Positions 22,861 to 35,282 of a stretch of DNA of 64,000 bases are shown here, in pieces. How positions within the stretch are numbered: position 1 is the stretch's first letter; every line of letters begins with the position of its first letter. The translations under genes and the position numbers were made by a program. The stretch comes from Heracleum sosnowskyi. Lineage: Eukaryota; Streptophyta; Magnoliopsida; Apiales; Apiaceae. Location of the stretch: NCBI GenBank assembly GCA_030848705.1, contig CM061243.1:99756436-99820435 (forward strand). The letters are read 5' to 3'. Below the pieces are notes generated by a model, which did no database searches, had not been told where the DNA came from, and worked only from the letters and a program-made list of their open reading frames with translations.

Positions 22861-24003
22861 GACTGAGACTGTTTGAGGTTGTCTTGAATCATTTTGGCAA
22901 TTTGTTGACATTGAGAGTCAGTAAATGCAGCAGGTGATTCTTTAGATGTAGAGTCTTCACAAGGAATATCAGTAGTCAGAGAAGTAGTAGAAACATTATA
23001 TGTTGCAGTAACATTCCCGAAAGAGCCAGAATTAGTCAACTTCCTTGGTTTTGGCTTAGGCTTGCCATGTAAACGATGCCAGTTCGGGTATCCATGAAGA
23101 CAAAAACATTTATCTCTACGATGTCCTGTATTTTGACAGTAATCACAAATAATGGTGACATCATTGCTAGATTTTCTCTGAGAACCAGTCTTGGACCTGT
23201 ATGCAGGATTAAACTTGACATTCATAGCAATGTTCTCTGTCACTGGAGTGTAAGTACTAGTATCCAGCTCTCGTTGTGATTCTTCTTGCAGTAATAGAGA
23301 AAAGGCTTGATTCAGAGAGGGAACAAGATTCATTAACAACAGTTGACCTCGAATGGTAGTAAATTGATCCCCTAATCCCATCAAGAACTGACTCAGTTTT
23401 ATAGTTTCTTCATATTGCTCCAACTTTCAACTATTGTGACAAGTACAGGTAGTTGTAATACACACACTTCAAAATTGGAGCAAGGTTATCAATCTCAGCC
23501 ACAAGAGTCTTGAATTTAGTGAAATAAGATGTAATTGACAGATTGCCATGACTAATTGAAGCTAATTCTTTACGTAACTGAAAAGTACGAGGCATATTAG
23601 TCTGTGAAAATCGCGTACAAAGGTCATCCCAAATCTGTTTCGTAGTAACAAGATATGCAACGCTATTACGAATTTCAGATGAAATTGAGTTTAGAAGCCA
23701 TGAGACTACCATATCGTTACAACGATTCCACATAACAATTTGATTTGCATCACCAGTAGGCTTAGTCACAGATCCGTCAATTAGTCCTAATTTCAGTTTC
23801 GTAGAAAGAGCTATAGATACAGATCGACTCCATTGATGATAGTTATGCTCTATTAAAGCTTGAGTAACCAGAGGAATACCTGGATTATCAGAACTATGAA
23901 GAAAGTATGGATGATTCACATCGATAACAGTAGATGTAGACGATGATGTATTTGTATTGCCAGTAGTAGCTCCAATTGTTGCAACATCATACGAATACAC
24001 CAT
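22848..24003 (-). pseudogene. Copia gag, frameshifted
   Basis: ATG at 24003 begins MVYSYDVAT. The typical copia gag N-terminus DVNHPYFLHSSDNPG follows (near 23910), then the UBN2-type region (IWDDLCTRFSQ near 23620). The frame is lost near 23431 and resumes in another frame at 23423. The second part holds the knuckle CDYCQNTGHRRDKC (near 23120; CX2CX4HX4C), which binds genomic RNA. Another one-base slip near 22865 separates gag from the protease frame. Confidence 0.87.
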
Positions 24004-24136
24004 TGTTGAACTCGAATTAAACCTTGATGAACTCAATTAAACATAATGATTGATGTGAATTCAACAATATAGTTGTTGAATTGTATTGGAATCATAACAG
24101 ATCTAACTAATCAGCGGAATACGAAGCTGAAACACA

Positions 24137-24148
24137 GCTCTGATACCA
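24137..24148 (-). other. Primer binding site of the copia element
   Basis: Minus strand TGGTATCAGAGC immediately adjoins the LTR: perfect initiator-Met tRNA site. Confidence 0.93.
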
Positions 24149-24307
24149 TGTCAAACTGCATATAGTTGCAGTTATGTGAGAAAGAGAGAGAGAGATGAAT
24201 ATGTAAAATTATTATTCATGAAACTGAAATATAATTGACTTGAGCATACTATAACAAACTATAACAAACTCATTTACTCTATACTAGAGTTACTAGTAGT
24301 AGTAACA
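24149..24307 (-). repeat. 5' LTR of the copia element
   Basis: 159 bp, from tgtcaaactgca to gtagtagtaaca, followed by acatg (24308-24312). It lacks part of the middle found in 6755-6935. Confidence 0.88.
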
Positions 24308-25387
24308 ACATGAGACATACGAACCATGAGGCTTGTGCATGTAGACATATAAAATCAGAAATCTTTCGCCCTAGCAACAATCGAACGCTATTATTTTTGC
24401 TAACTTGCCATATTCACTTTTACCATGTACCGATATTTTTCTCTACATTTTTACCATCTATATAGGTACCAAAACTTATAATATTTCGTCTTTATTAATA
24501 AGCAAAACCCTTTTAATGGTACCTTTTGTACCAAAGTTGGTTCCATCTTTTTTTTTGTTTTACCCCTAAAATTCTGTCTCAAATTGAACTAAAGTTTCAA
24601 CTCACATAAAATTCATATATCACATAGAACTAAAGTCCTATCATACATAAAAAATTATTATTATTTTTTAATCTAAAATATTTTATTAGTCCTCCAATAC
24701 TTCAAATAGAATTCAGGGTATTCTTGTAGTTAATTGTTTTGCATATTTCTTTGTTTTATTAAAGTTAATTGTTTTACATATTTCTTTGTTTTATTAAATT
24801 TTTTGCTTATATTTATTTATATCTCAAAAAGAATTCTATGTTATTTTTTAAAAAGAATAATAATAATCTAAAATACATTATAAGCAAAACCCCTTTATAT
24901 TTTATTTCTATAATTTATATTTCATTTCTATTTGAAATTTGTAACAAATTACATAATAAAAACCCCTCTTTAACTATATTTTGTATCAAATTTGGTTTGC
25001 ACATTTTTTCCGGTTTGACCCCTAAAATCATATCTCACCTATAATTGTATGTTGTCATTTTATGAATCTTATTATTATTTTAATTTTTTATTTGCAGTAT
25101 CGTTATTACAATTTAGAATTACAAAAGACAACGAGAATTAATAATATTATGAATTCAGTTATACTTCCTTTATTTACAATTCTTTTATTGCAACTTACAA
25201 TAAAAAAAGACTACGATAAAATTTTATAAAATTATGAATGCTACTGTAATTGTAATTCTTTTATTTGAATTTTTTTATCACAACCTAGAATAAAAAAGAG
25301 TACGATTAATTCACCAAAAAATTTATCAATGAAAACGTGTTTTCATGCACTTCTGTAGACAATCTAAATCAACATACTTATATAAAG
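24308..25387. other. AT-rich stretch without a gene; two diverged copies of an unknown repeat
   Basis: No supported coding region. A 35-bp tandem duplication lies at 24728-24797 (agttaattgttttrcatatt). Two related blocks, about 24495-24600 and 24880-25045, share aaccc, accaaagttggtt-like and tgacccctaaaat strings, so an old repeat is present twice. The 91-codon frame at 24769-25044 is low-complexity and rejected. Confidence 0.5.
24728..24797. repeat. 35-bp tandem duplication
   Basis: 24728-24762 and 24763-24797 are near-identical (gcatatttct against acatatttct). Confidence 0.9.
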
Positions 25388-26829
25388 GAGAAGACGGGGG
25401 CGGTGAGGTGGCGCTCTAGAATCGCTCCGTTCTATTTTTCTAATTTTCTCAATTTTCCACACTTTTTAATTTTAATAATTACAACTTCCTTATTATTTTC
25501 GAATTTGTAGGACTTGATAGAACTTTCTTTGATTTAGAAAATTATTACAACTTCCTTATTATTTTCGAATTTGTAGGACTTGATAGAACTTTCTTTGATT
25601 TAGAAAATTACAACTTCCTTATTATTTTCGAATTTGTAGGCTCTTATTAATTGTAATTTTCTTTTTTATTATTTTCAATCTTGATAGAACTTTCTTTTAT
25701 TATTTTCAAACTTGATAGAACTTTCTTATAATAAATTAAAAAGTTGCAAAACAATTTTTTAGTTTCTTTTTAAAATAACAAATAATTTATTTAACATTTG
25801 AAGAAAATTCTACTATATTGAGAATACGGGGGCGGTGAGGTGGCGCCTCTAGAATCGCTCCGTTCTATTTTTCTAATTTTCTCAATTTTTCACACTTTTT
25901 AATTTTAATAATTACAACTTCCTTATTATTTTTGAATTTGTAGGACTTGATAAAATTTTCTTTGATTTTTTCAATCTTGATAGAACTTTCTTTTATTATT
26001 TTCAAATTTGATAGAACTTTCTTTTAATAAATTAAAAATTAAAAAGTTGCAAAACAATTTCTTTTTAAAATAACAAATAATTTATTTAACATTTGAAGAA
26101 AATTCTACTATATTGAGAAGACGGGGGCGGTGAGGGGGCGTCGTGGTGCCTCTAGAATCGCTCCGTTCTATTTTTCTAATTTTCTCAAATTCTCACACTT
26201 TTTAATTTTAATAATTACAACTTTCTTATTATTTTCGAATTTGTAGGACTTGATAGAACTTTCTTTGATTTAGAAAATTATTACAACTTCCTTATTATTT
26301 TCGAATTTGTAGGACTTGATATAACTTTCTTTGATTTTGAAAATTACAACTTCCTTATTATTTTTGAATTTGTAGGCTCTTATTAATTGCAATTTTCTTT
26401 TTTATTATTTTCAATCTTGATAGAACTTTCTTTTATTATTTTCAAACTTGATAGAACTTTCTTTTAATAAATTAAAAAGTTGCAAAACAATTTTTTAGTT
26501 TCTTTTTAAAATAACAAATAATTTATTTAACATTTGAAGAAAATTCTACTATATTGAGAAGACGGGGGCGGTGAGGTGGCGCCTCTAGAATCGCTCCGTT
26601 CTATTTTTCTAATTTTCTCAATTTTTCACACTTTTTAATTTTAATAATTACAATTTCCTTATTATTTTTGAATTTGTAGGACTTGATAAAATTTTCTTTG
26701 ATTTTTTCAATCTTGATAGAACTTTCTTTTATTATTTTCAAACTTGATAGAACTTTCTTTTAATAAAGTAAAAATTAAAAAGTTGCAAAACAATTTCTTT
26801 TTAAAATAACAAATAATTTATTTAACATT
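25388..26829. repeat. Satellite-like tandem array with alternating long and short units
   Basis: Four units start with gagaagacgggggcggtgag or a close variant: 25388 (432 bp), 25820 (295 bp), 26115 (440 bp), 26555 (about 275 bp, cut by the Tat LTR). Long and short alternate, so the higher-order unit is a dimer of about 720 bp. Each unit has a GC-rich head of about 45 bp (cgggggcggtgaggtggcgc, then ctctagaatcgctccgttct) and an AT-rich tail with 1 to 3 copies of acttccttattattttcgaa. No coding sequence. The array is cut on the right by the Tat element. Confidence 0.85.
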
Positions 26830-26830
26830 T

Positions 26831-27335
26831 TGATATGGGCAGAAAAGTAATTATAGAAATATAACTGCTGATTCAATTAAAAGGCTGGTATTTAAGGACC
26901 GACACCCTAATTATTCATTAATTTCGTAATTAATGAATAGGGAAAATATACAGCTCATGAAAAGATTCCAAATTATGGCAAATTGGTCAAAGAAGGATCC
27001 AGAATCCCAATCAAAGGTAATTAATGAGTCATAGCCTTTATCGACAAGGAAAAGACTTATCCTGCAAGTAATACAATGCTTATCCAATATCAAAAAGGAG
27101 ACTTATTCGCTAAGACTCCTAAACATACCATAAATACTAGGCTCCAGACGCCTATATAAGGTCCCTGATCCTACAATCAGAACTACGTCTTTGGCTTGAT
27201 TCTCAATAACGATTTGAGATATGTAGGCATCTTGTGAGGACCAATTTAGTCCGGAAACACGAGTGCATCCATTAAAGCTCGAAAGCTCATTAAACCTAGC
27301 ATTAATTACACCAGCACGTTTTTTACTCCACAACA
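26831..27335 (+). repeat. 5' LTR of the Tat element
   Basis: 505 bp, starting tgatatgggc at the break in the satellite array and ending ccacaaca, two bases before the PBS. No second copy lies in the window, so the left end is inferred from the satellite break and the TG start. Confidence 0.75.
27153..27159 (+). promoter_or_regulatory. TATA box in the Tat LTR
   Basis: cctatataagg about 180 bp before the PBS, in a locally GC-richer part of the LTR. It suits transcription start about 30 bp downstream and an R region that ends in the LTR. Confidence 0.6.
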
Positions 27336-27337
27336 TT

Positions 27338-27354
27338 TGGCGCCGTCTGTGGGA
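27338..27354 (+). other. Primer binding site of the Tat element
   Basis: tggcgccgtctgtggga, two bases after the LTR. This string is common at the start of plant Ty3/gypsy internal regions. The primer tRNA is not assigned here. Confidence 0.8.
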
Positions 27355-27368
27355 AGACAACATCAACC

Positions 27369-30300
27369 ATGACAAACACACGAAGAACAGCTCGAGATAC
27401 TCAAACTCCTGAGGATCGCCCTGTCACCTCTGAGGCAGATACTCACGGGAATCAACAACCACCGCCAACTACCGACATTGAAGGGGCGAATATCCCCACC
27501 AACACTCAAGGACCGGAAATCCCGATTTCGGTTGAAGGGACAAATCCCCTGCAGATGGTCATTCATGGATCTAATCCACAAGAGACCGTTCACCAGCAAC
27601 CGATCACGACCTCCCCGCTGCTCATGAATGCCCCGAGGAGCTTTCAACTCCATACTACTGATCTCCCTCTATACGCGAATCAGACTTTGGGGATGCCAAG
27701 CTATGGCATGCCCCCTCGACCCCCAACTGGTGGTAGTGGAGCTAATCCAATCTACCATGAGGCATACGTGCCCCCTTATATTCAAGGTTTGGGACCCCAA
27801 ACGAGACAAACCCCTTTGATTCGAGACTTTTCGGGTCCCTATACCGAGGACGAGAATTACTCAACAGGAGATGAGAGGGACGTTGCCCCAAGAAGAAGAC
27901 GTTCTTCCCAAACCAATCGGGAACAACCCCAAACTACTAGGGAGAAACTTGCAGCCCATGAGGCAGAGACTGCAAGGCTCAAAAAACTCCTTGCTGAAGA
28001 AGAGGCCGCCCAATCTCGGGGCCGAACGACTGAAGGGATCCCGATAATCAACTTGGATCCACCGGCAAGGAGGACCAAGACGGCCAAAGCCCCAAGGGGT
28101 GATCCTAGTGTTCTGTTGCCCCTAGGAGATCCTGACGATCCTACACCACCATTCACACAAGACATCATAAAAACGGCTATATCCAGAAAATTCAAGATGC
28201 CGACAATCAAGGCTTATGATGGAACGGGGGATCCCGCAAATCATGTAAGGACTTTCTCCAATGCACTGCTGTTGCAGCCAACCAACGATGCGGTCAAGTG
28301 TAGGGCGTTTCCGCAAACCTTGGCAGGCATGGCCCAACGTTGGTATAGTCGTCTACCTCCCAACTCTATTGGGTCGTTCAAGGAATTGAGTAAGACTTTT
28401 ATCAATCAGTTCATTAGTGGAAGGGTGCATGAGAAAAGCTCTGCATCGCTCATGGCAATACGTCAAGGAAAGAATGAAGCCCTAAGGGACTACATCAATC
28501 GATTCACTCGGGAGGCTTTGAAAGTCCCGGACTTAGATGACAAAGTGGCTATGATAGCCCTGCAACAAGGAACTACTGATGACCACTTCAGGAGGTCGTT
28601 GGCTAAACATCCACCAGAGAGCATGCTGAAGCTCCAAGATAGAGCCGGAAAGTACATCAAGGTTGAGGAAAGCATGAGAAAGTATGAACCCACCACTGGC
28701 GACAGTGGAAGCTCGAAGAAAAGAAAGGATGTTCAGGAGTACGACGTCAAGGAAAAGTTTCCCAGAACGTCAAAGGACTCTGATTCTCCACCCAAGAAAA
28801 ACAATTTTGGGCCAAAGTTCACAGAATATGCAAGATTGAATACTCCCAGGAGTCAAATTCTGATGGAGATAGCCAAGGAAGAAGATCTCAAATGGCCAAA
28901 GCCAATGAGGGCTGATTTGTCCAAACGGAACCAAAATCAGTTTTGTCGGTTCCACAAAGAAGTCGGTCATGACACCGACGATTGTAGGCAATTGAAAGAT
29001 GAGATTGAGTTTCTGATACGAAGGGGAAAACTCAGCAAGTTCACTAAGGATGGAAGCCAAGGGAGCCAAAGGGGGAATTATGAAAGGAAGGATTATGACA
29101 GAAGGGACAACAATCAAGATCGGAATCCCAAGCCCCGAGGGCCAGTAATCAACATGATATTCGGAGGGCCAACTACTGCTGGGACCTCCCGAAACTCAAG
29201 AAAAGCTTATGCCCGAGAGGTAATGACTGTGGTTGGAGAAGCACCAAAGCGTGCTAGAACAGAAGTGTCAATAGGCTTTGATGATTCAGACTTGGAAGGG
29301 GTGAAGTTCCCCCACGATGACCCTCTAGTCATCATACCTGTGATTGGAAATTCCGAGACAAAGAGAGTCCTGGTCGTCAATGGAGCCTCAGTGGACATCT
29401 TGTTCCACGATGCCTTTATCAAGATGGGTTACACTGATTCTCAGTTAACACCCTCGAATATGCCCATATATGGGTTTAATGGAGTGGAATCAAAGGTGGA
29501 AGGCACTATCCAACTCCCAATGACCATGGGGCAAGGAATGAATACATCCACTCAGATGCTGAACTTCATAGTTATAAAGGCAACCTCAACCTACAATGCG
29601 ATCCTTGGAAGGACGGGTCTTCATGCGTTTAAGGCTGTTGCCTCATCTTACCATCTGAAAATCAAATTCCCCATGAGGAATGGGATTGGTGAAGAACGGG
29701 GAGACCAAAAGATGGCTAGAAGCTGTTATGTAGCCGCGTTGTGGCCTGATGGAATCGGGGGGCAGGTTCTCCCAATTGAAGATATGGATACAAGTGACAA
29801 TGAGGACAGAAGAGGGAAACCAGCTGAGGACTTGGTCCCAATTCCCTTAGTCCCAGGTGAGCCAGAGAAGGTGACATATGTTGGAGCATTACTACCTGAG
29901 CCATTGAAAAGCAAACTCATATCTTTTCTTCAAGAAAATAATGATGTTTTTGCTTGGACAGCGGCTGACATGCCAGGGATTGATCCCCAATTGATAACTC
30001 ACAAGTTGAATGTGGATCCTGAAAGAAAGACGGTGAAACAAAAGAAGAGAAATTTTGCTCCAGAAAGACAAGAGGCCATTAAACAAGAAGTTGAAAAGCT
30101 TCTAGAGGCCGGGTTCATTGAGGAAATCCAATTCCCCGAATGGTTGGCTAACCCCGTAATGGTCAAAAAGGCCAATGGAAAATGGAGGATGTGTGTGGAC
30201 TTCACTGACTTGAATGATGCATGTCCTAAGTATTGTTTTCCTTTACCAAGGATTGACGCATTGATAGATGCTACAGCTGGGCACGAGATGCTAAGCTTCA

Positions 30301-30548
30301 TGGATGGCTTCAGTGGGTACAACCAAATCAAAATGCACAAGGATGACATCTCCAAGGTATCATTCATCACTGACTTTGGTGTTTTCTGTTATCTAGTCAT
30401 GGCATTTGGACTTAAGAATGCAGGGGCAACCTACCAAAGATTGGTGAACAAAATTTTTGGACACCTAATTGGAAAGACCATGGAGGTCTACGTGGATGAC
30501 ATGTTAGTCAAAAGCCTCGATAAGGCCGATCACATTGAACACCTCTGA
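27369..30548 (+). pseudogene. Tat gag-protease-RT (first part of polyprotein), ends at a premature TGA
   Basis: ATG at 27369, 15 bases after the PBS. Residues 1-270 are Pro/Gln-rich leader. The Retrotrans_gag core is about 275-430 (KAYDGTGDPANHVRTF near 279, AQRWYSRLPP near 320). A Tat-type zinc motif CRFHKEVGHDTDDC lies at about 525-540. The protease box reads VLVVNGASVDILF near 667-679; family members have Asp where Val670 stands, so the catalytic Asp is lost. RT starts about 890 and has YVDD at 1040-1043. A TGA at 30546-30548 stops the frame inside RT; the same frame continues beyond it. 1059 codons are open. Confidence 0.92.
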
Positions 30549-32491
30549 GAGGCATTCGAAGTGCTGAGGCACCACAAGATGATGTTGAATCCAGCTAAGT
30601 GTGCCTTTGGTGTAGGCTCAGGAAAGTTCTTAGGCCTGATGGTTTCCAAGAGAGGAATCGAGGCTAATCCCGACAAAATCAAAGCAATTCTAGACATGGA
30701 ACCACCACGGACAATCAAAGATGTCCAGAAACTTACAGGAAGAGTGGCAGCATTGGGAAGATTCATCTCCAAGTCGGGAGAGAAGTGCTTACCTTTCTTC
30801 AAAGCACTCAAGAAAGTGAAATTTTTTGAATGGACAACTGAAAGCCAAGAGTCCTTTGAGGCCCTAAAGAAATACATGGTTGAGGCACCACTGTTGTCAA
30901 AGCCCAAGCCAGGGGAAATTCTCTATTTGTACTTGGCAGTTTCTAGCACAGCCCTTGGAGCCGTTTTGGTAAAGGATGAATTGAAGGTTCAGAAACCCAT
31001 CTACTATGTGAGTAAGATTCTACATGGGGCAGAAATAAACTACTCAGCGATTGAGAAGTTTTACTTAGCCTTGATAATGGCCTCAAGAAAGCTACGCCCA
31101 TACTTCCAGGCTCACAAGATAGAGGTCTTGACTGATCAACCTCTAAGAAACATCTTGCATAACCCTCAAGTTAGTGGAAGATTGATCAAATGGGCCATTG
31201 AATTGGGTGAATTCGACATCAAGTATAAGCCTCGAACGGCCATAAAAGCTCAAGCACTTGCTGACTTCATGGTTGAATGCACCATTGACAACCAAGAAGT
31301 CGGGGGGCAGGAAGTAATAGTGGAAGACAAGAAAGATCAAGAAATGGACTTCAAAGAATATTGGGTGCTCTATTTTGATGGAGCATCAAAAACAAAGTCA
31401 AGCGGAGCTGGTTTAGTGCTACAAAGTCCTGATGGATTCCTCGTTGAGTATGCACTAAAACTTGACTTCCCTACGACAAACAATGAGGCTGAGTATGAAG
31501 CTCTGATAGCTGGCTTAGGGCTGGCTGGAGCCTTGAGGGTCAAAACTCTGAAAGTATGTGGAGACTCGAGGCTAGTGGTTTCCCAAGTAAATGGGGAATT
31601 TGAGGCCAGAGATGAAGTCATGGCCAAGTACTTGAAACTTGTCAAAGCCATCATGACTCAATTTGATGAATGCTATGTGGAGCACATTCCAAGGGAAGAG
31701 AACGTGAAGGCTGATGCCCTGTCTAAGTTTGCTTCTTCTGAAATTGAAAACTATGCAGGGAGTGTATATTTCCAAGTCTTGAAGACCCCAAGCATCAACG
31801 GAAAGTTGGTAGCACCCATTGATGTTGGTAGCTGTTGGATGGATCCCATCAAAGCTCATCTGGAAACTGGGTGGCTACCCAACGATACTTCAGAAACACG
31901 AAAGCTATACGTCAGAGCACTAAGATATACCCTGATTGAGGGACTCCTATACAAGAAGTCTTTCATCATTCCATATCTGAAATGTTTGAGACCTCAAGAG
32001 GCAGAATTGGCCCTAAAGGAAGTACATGAAGGAATCTGTGGGCAACACTTGGGGGGCAGAGCCCTTGCTCATAAAATCACTCGTCTAGGTTTCTATTGGA
32101 CAAGCATACTTGCTGATGCTAAAAGCTATGTAAAGAAATGTGAACGGTGCCAGAAACATACACTAGTGGTTAGGCAACCACCAGAGATGATGACATCCAT
32201 TAACTCACCTATCCCCTTTGCAATGTGGGGAATGGATATACTCGGGCCATTTCCTATGGCAAGTGCTCAGAGAAAGTTCTTGATAGTGGCAATTGACTAC
32301 TTCACCAAGTGGATTGAGGCTAAGCCATTAGCCAAGATAACCACCAAGCAAGTAGTGCAATTCTTCTGGGAAAATGTGATATGCAGATATGGGATTCCAC
32401 GAGTCCTGGTCCGGACAATGGAACTCAGTTTAACAACGATGAGTTCAAGAAGTATTGTGATGAGAACGATATCAAGTTGCGCTTCACTTCT
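30549..32491 (+). pseudogene. Tat RT end, RNase H, second RNase H and integrase N-half
   Basis: Same frame as the first part. The RT thumb (LNPAKCAFGV) comes first, then the Ty3 RNase H near 30830-31270 with EWTTESQESF and LTDQPL. A second, archaeal-type RNase H follows at about 31363-31735 (YFDGASKTKSSGAG, NNEAEYEALIAGL, GDSRLVVSQVNG, KADALSKFAS), diagnostic of Tat. The integrase zinc region (HEGICGQHLGG ... CERCQKH) is at 32024-32160 and the core Asp (GMDILGPFP) near 32230. A one-base loss near 32411 shifts the frame just before the second catalytic Asp; the solo LTR at 32492 then splits the core. Confidence 0.9.
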
Positions 32492-34367
32492 TGTAAAACC
32501 CCGTAATTTTTTTATTATTAGATAGTTAGATATTAAGGTATTTTTGTTTAGATAATTATTTTGATTAGAAATTTTTAATCTTTTGTACATGTTATTTAAT
32601 TTAGGATAAGATTCATTAATAATGGAAAGAAGCGTGAATATAATTTATAGAATCGATATCTTTTTATTTAAGTAAATGTTGTATAATAAAATATTTTATT
32701 TTAAATATTATTTGAAGAGGTATTAAAATATTCAATGACAAGTTCTGTTACTATTACCTTTTTAAATTTAGGGTTTGTGTATCTGTATAACCTCTTTAGA
32801 ATCACTAATAAGCCGTACAGAAATTATCGAGCGCTGGTACGTTTCTCTCCCTTAGAATTCTAAAACAATTCGTTTCTTGTTTATTTCATGAATATGGATG
32901 CCTCCTCCGTGAATTGACTTTATAACATGATTGTTAGTCTTTTGGCAATCAATTCGGCTAGAAGTTACAGCATCAATGGTTAATTAGTTTAATATAAGAT
33001 TATTTGAATGCCTCGATATGCGTGCATGTGTATTAATTAAATTAAATTATATAATACAAGTCAATTTTCAAATGAAGTAAATTTTGGATATCATATCACT
33101 TGCAAATTTGCTCAATTGGTCTCGACTTTTATCTGGGGGTGATTAACAAAAATGGGTGGCCAATTAATTTGTGTTACTTGACTCCATCTCTTAGTTATAT
33201 GGGTTACGTGGTCACCATGAATAAAGTTGTATTGATGACTATAAACTTAAAAGAAAATGAGAATCTTTGTGCAATTTTACTTGTTAAATGGACTTTGACT
33301 CCCTTTTGATTTCTTGGATATGATATTTGGTTTAAGGTCTGTCCAATTTTACGGTATATGTTAGTTCGAATTGTGTACCTGTCTGCTTAGTGAAATATTA
33401 ATTTGAAACTAATAATTAATTGTTTTGTGTTTTACTGGAATTATTTTAGGATCTGATCGTGTAATTACTTTAGTGTCCGGTCGCTTTTGAGGTAAGTAAT
33501 TTTTGACTTACTTTTATTTTCGGAATAGATATTTTGACTTTGCTTTAAATTTCGTATAAGATATAAGAATATTGTTTCGAACTGTATAAGATATAAGAAA
33601 TAAGATACGAAAATCTTCGAATCCCTCAGTCTCTACGTTTCGAACCCGTTCGTAATTTACGCTATAGTTCCGGAACTAGCCTTAGATACCCTTAATAGGC
33701 GCACAAGTGTGCAACTTTAGATACCTATTAAGGGGGCGTAATTATTGAACTTTAGATGCCGGTCACTGGAAAAGTGTGGCGAAAGAATAAGAATAAGAAT
33801 AAGATCCCGGCTACTGGGAAAGTGTGGCCGTAGAGCAAAACTGTGGTATTTATAAGAATTTCGTTTCTGTTTTTTTTTAAATTTTGCTTCTGTTTTAAAT
33901 TTTGGATTTTTAAATATAAACTTTGGGTTGGATTTATTTTCGCAAATGTTTTACAAATTAGTATTGTTTTGAGAAAATCTGTTTTATTAAAACGCCCATT
34001 GATTTTTGAGAATATCGAAAAGTCAATCTGTTACTTGCTGAGCTGTGTAGCTCACCCCTTTCCTAACATTTCAGGTTTCGATTTTGGAGGCTTATTGATA
34101 ATATGGATGTGAACCTGTGAATTTCGTGTTACGTGATTTGGTGTAATTTATTGAATAAGATTTATCGTGCTATTAGAAGATTTTTTGTTAAATGCAAGAT
34201 ACTGATTATTGGAATTATGGAGCTGCGTCTCCGTTTCTATGATTTTGGATTATCGTTAAGTTTGACCGCTGCGTTTGACTTTCGTAAATTTTGGTTTATC
34301 AAATAAAGTATTATATTTTATTTAAGTTTTGATTTAGAATAATAGTCCGAAAAGTCGGGCTGTTACA
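32492..34367 (+). mobile_element. Solo LTR inserted in Tat integrase
   Basis: 1876 bp, from tgtaaaaccc to gggctgttaca, flanked by the perfect 5-bp duplication cttct (32487-32491 and 34368-34372). It contains only LTR-like sequence: no PBS, genes or second LTR. It is therefore the product of recombination between the two LTRs of a full insertion. It has the string ttgctgagctgtgtagctcac (near 34035), like the chromovirus LTRs here, but is otherwise a different family. Orientation is taken from that shared string. Confidence 0.92.
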
Positions 34368-34372
34368 CTTCT

Positions 34373-34948
34373 GTTGCCCATCCTCAAGCAAATGGGCAAG
34401 CTGAGGTTGCAAATCGAATTATCCTGGATGGACTAAAGAAAAGAGTTGAACGCTCCAGAAACACTTGGGTAGACGAATTACTCCCCATACTTTGGGCATA
34501 TCGTACTACTTGTAAAGTCACCACTGGAGCTACCCCCTTTCTGTTGGCATATGGGGCAAAGGCAGTGGTTCCAGTGGAGATTACTTACACGTCTCCAAGA
34601 GTTGAGGCTTATGAACCAGAAGAAAATGAAGAAGGCTTGAGGCTAGCTTTAGATCTGATTGATGAAGTTAGAGATGAGGCAAACGCCAAGATAGTTGAAC
34701 ATCAGAAGAGGGCATCTTTCTACTACAACCTAAGGGTTAAGGAAAGGTTCTTTCGACAAGGAGACTTGGTTCTCAGAAAGATTGAAGCATCCGGAGTTGG
34801 ACAAAAAGGCAAGTTGGCCCCAAATTGGGAAGGACCATATCGCGTCAAGAACGTATTTGGTCGAGGCTCTTACAAGCTAGAAACCCTTGAAGGGCATGAG
34901 GTGCCAAGGACTTGGCATGCCTCCAACTTGAAAGTTTATTATGTTTAA
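34373..34948 (+). pseudogene. Tat integrase C-half and chromo/SH3-like tail
   Basis: Resumes the integrase right after the target duplication with AHPQANGQAEVANR, which includes the third catalytic residue Glu, then WAYRTTCKVTTGATPFLL and the C-terminal barrel (FRQGDLVLRKIEASG ... LAPNWEGPYRV). It ends with HASNLKVYYV and a stop at 34946-34948. With the insertion and one target copy removed it is continuous with the upstream domain. Confidence 0.9.
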
Positions 34949-35282
34949 CGTGTTTCCTAAGTGGATTCACTACTAGAAATAAGTTTTGATAAAACCAACC
35001 CAAGTTTTTAAAACTTGAGTACTATGTAAGGGTTGAGCCCATTCTTCAAAGTTATGAATTATATACTCCTATTCATCATGTTTTGAATGCATTGCATACT
35101 AATAGATATGTACAAAATGCTAACTAAACATGCAAAATCAAGAGGCAAGAAAACAACACAAGCCATGAATGGCCACAAAATATAAATAAAACTAAACTTA
35201 CAAAAGTTTAAGTTAAGCCCGAAGGCTGGGAATACATAGAAAGAAAATACAAAGCCATGAATGGCCATAAGTAAACTACAAA
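34949..35282. other. Spacer between Tat pol and the antisense gene
   Basis: 334 bp between convergent ends of pol (plus) and the antisense gene (minus). The string catgaatggccat occurs twice (35164 and 35256). No gene or clear terminator seen. Confidence 0.5.

Larger units (their letters stand above)
6755..24307 (-). mobile_element. Ty1/copia retrotransposon (Ale/Retrofit-like), minus strand, interrupted
   Basis: Short LTRs (6755-6935 and 24149-24307) are flanked by the matching duplication acatg (6750-6754 and 24308-24312). An initiator-Met tRNA PBS abuts the right LTR. The order gag, protease, integrase, RT, RNase H reads minus-ward and is copia-type. Without the insertion at 7399-19925 plus its duplication the element is about 5.0 kb. 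Short LTRs and compact size suggest the Ale/Retrofit lineage; this is inference. Several nonsense and frameshift mutations make it inactive. Confidence 0.92.

Noticed and set aside
24769..25044. 91-codon open frame in AT-rich sequence
   Set aside because: Composition is almost only Phe, Ile, Tyr, Lys and Asn, as expected by chance at this base content; no homology recognised.
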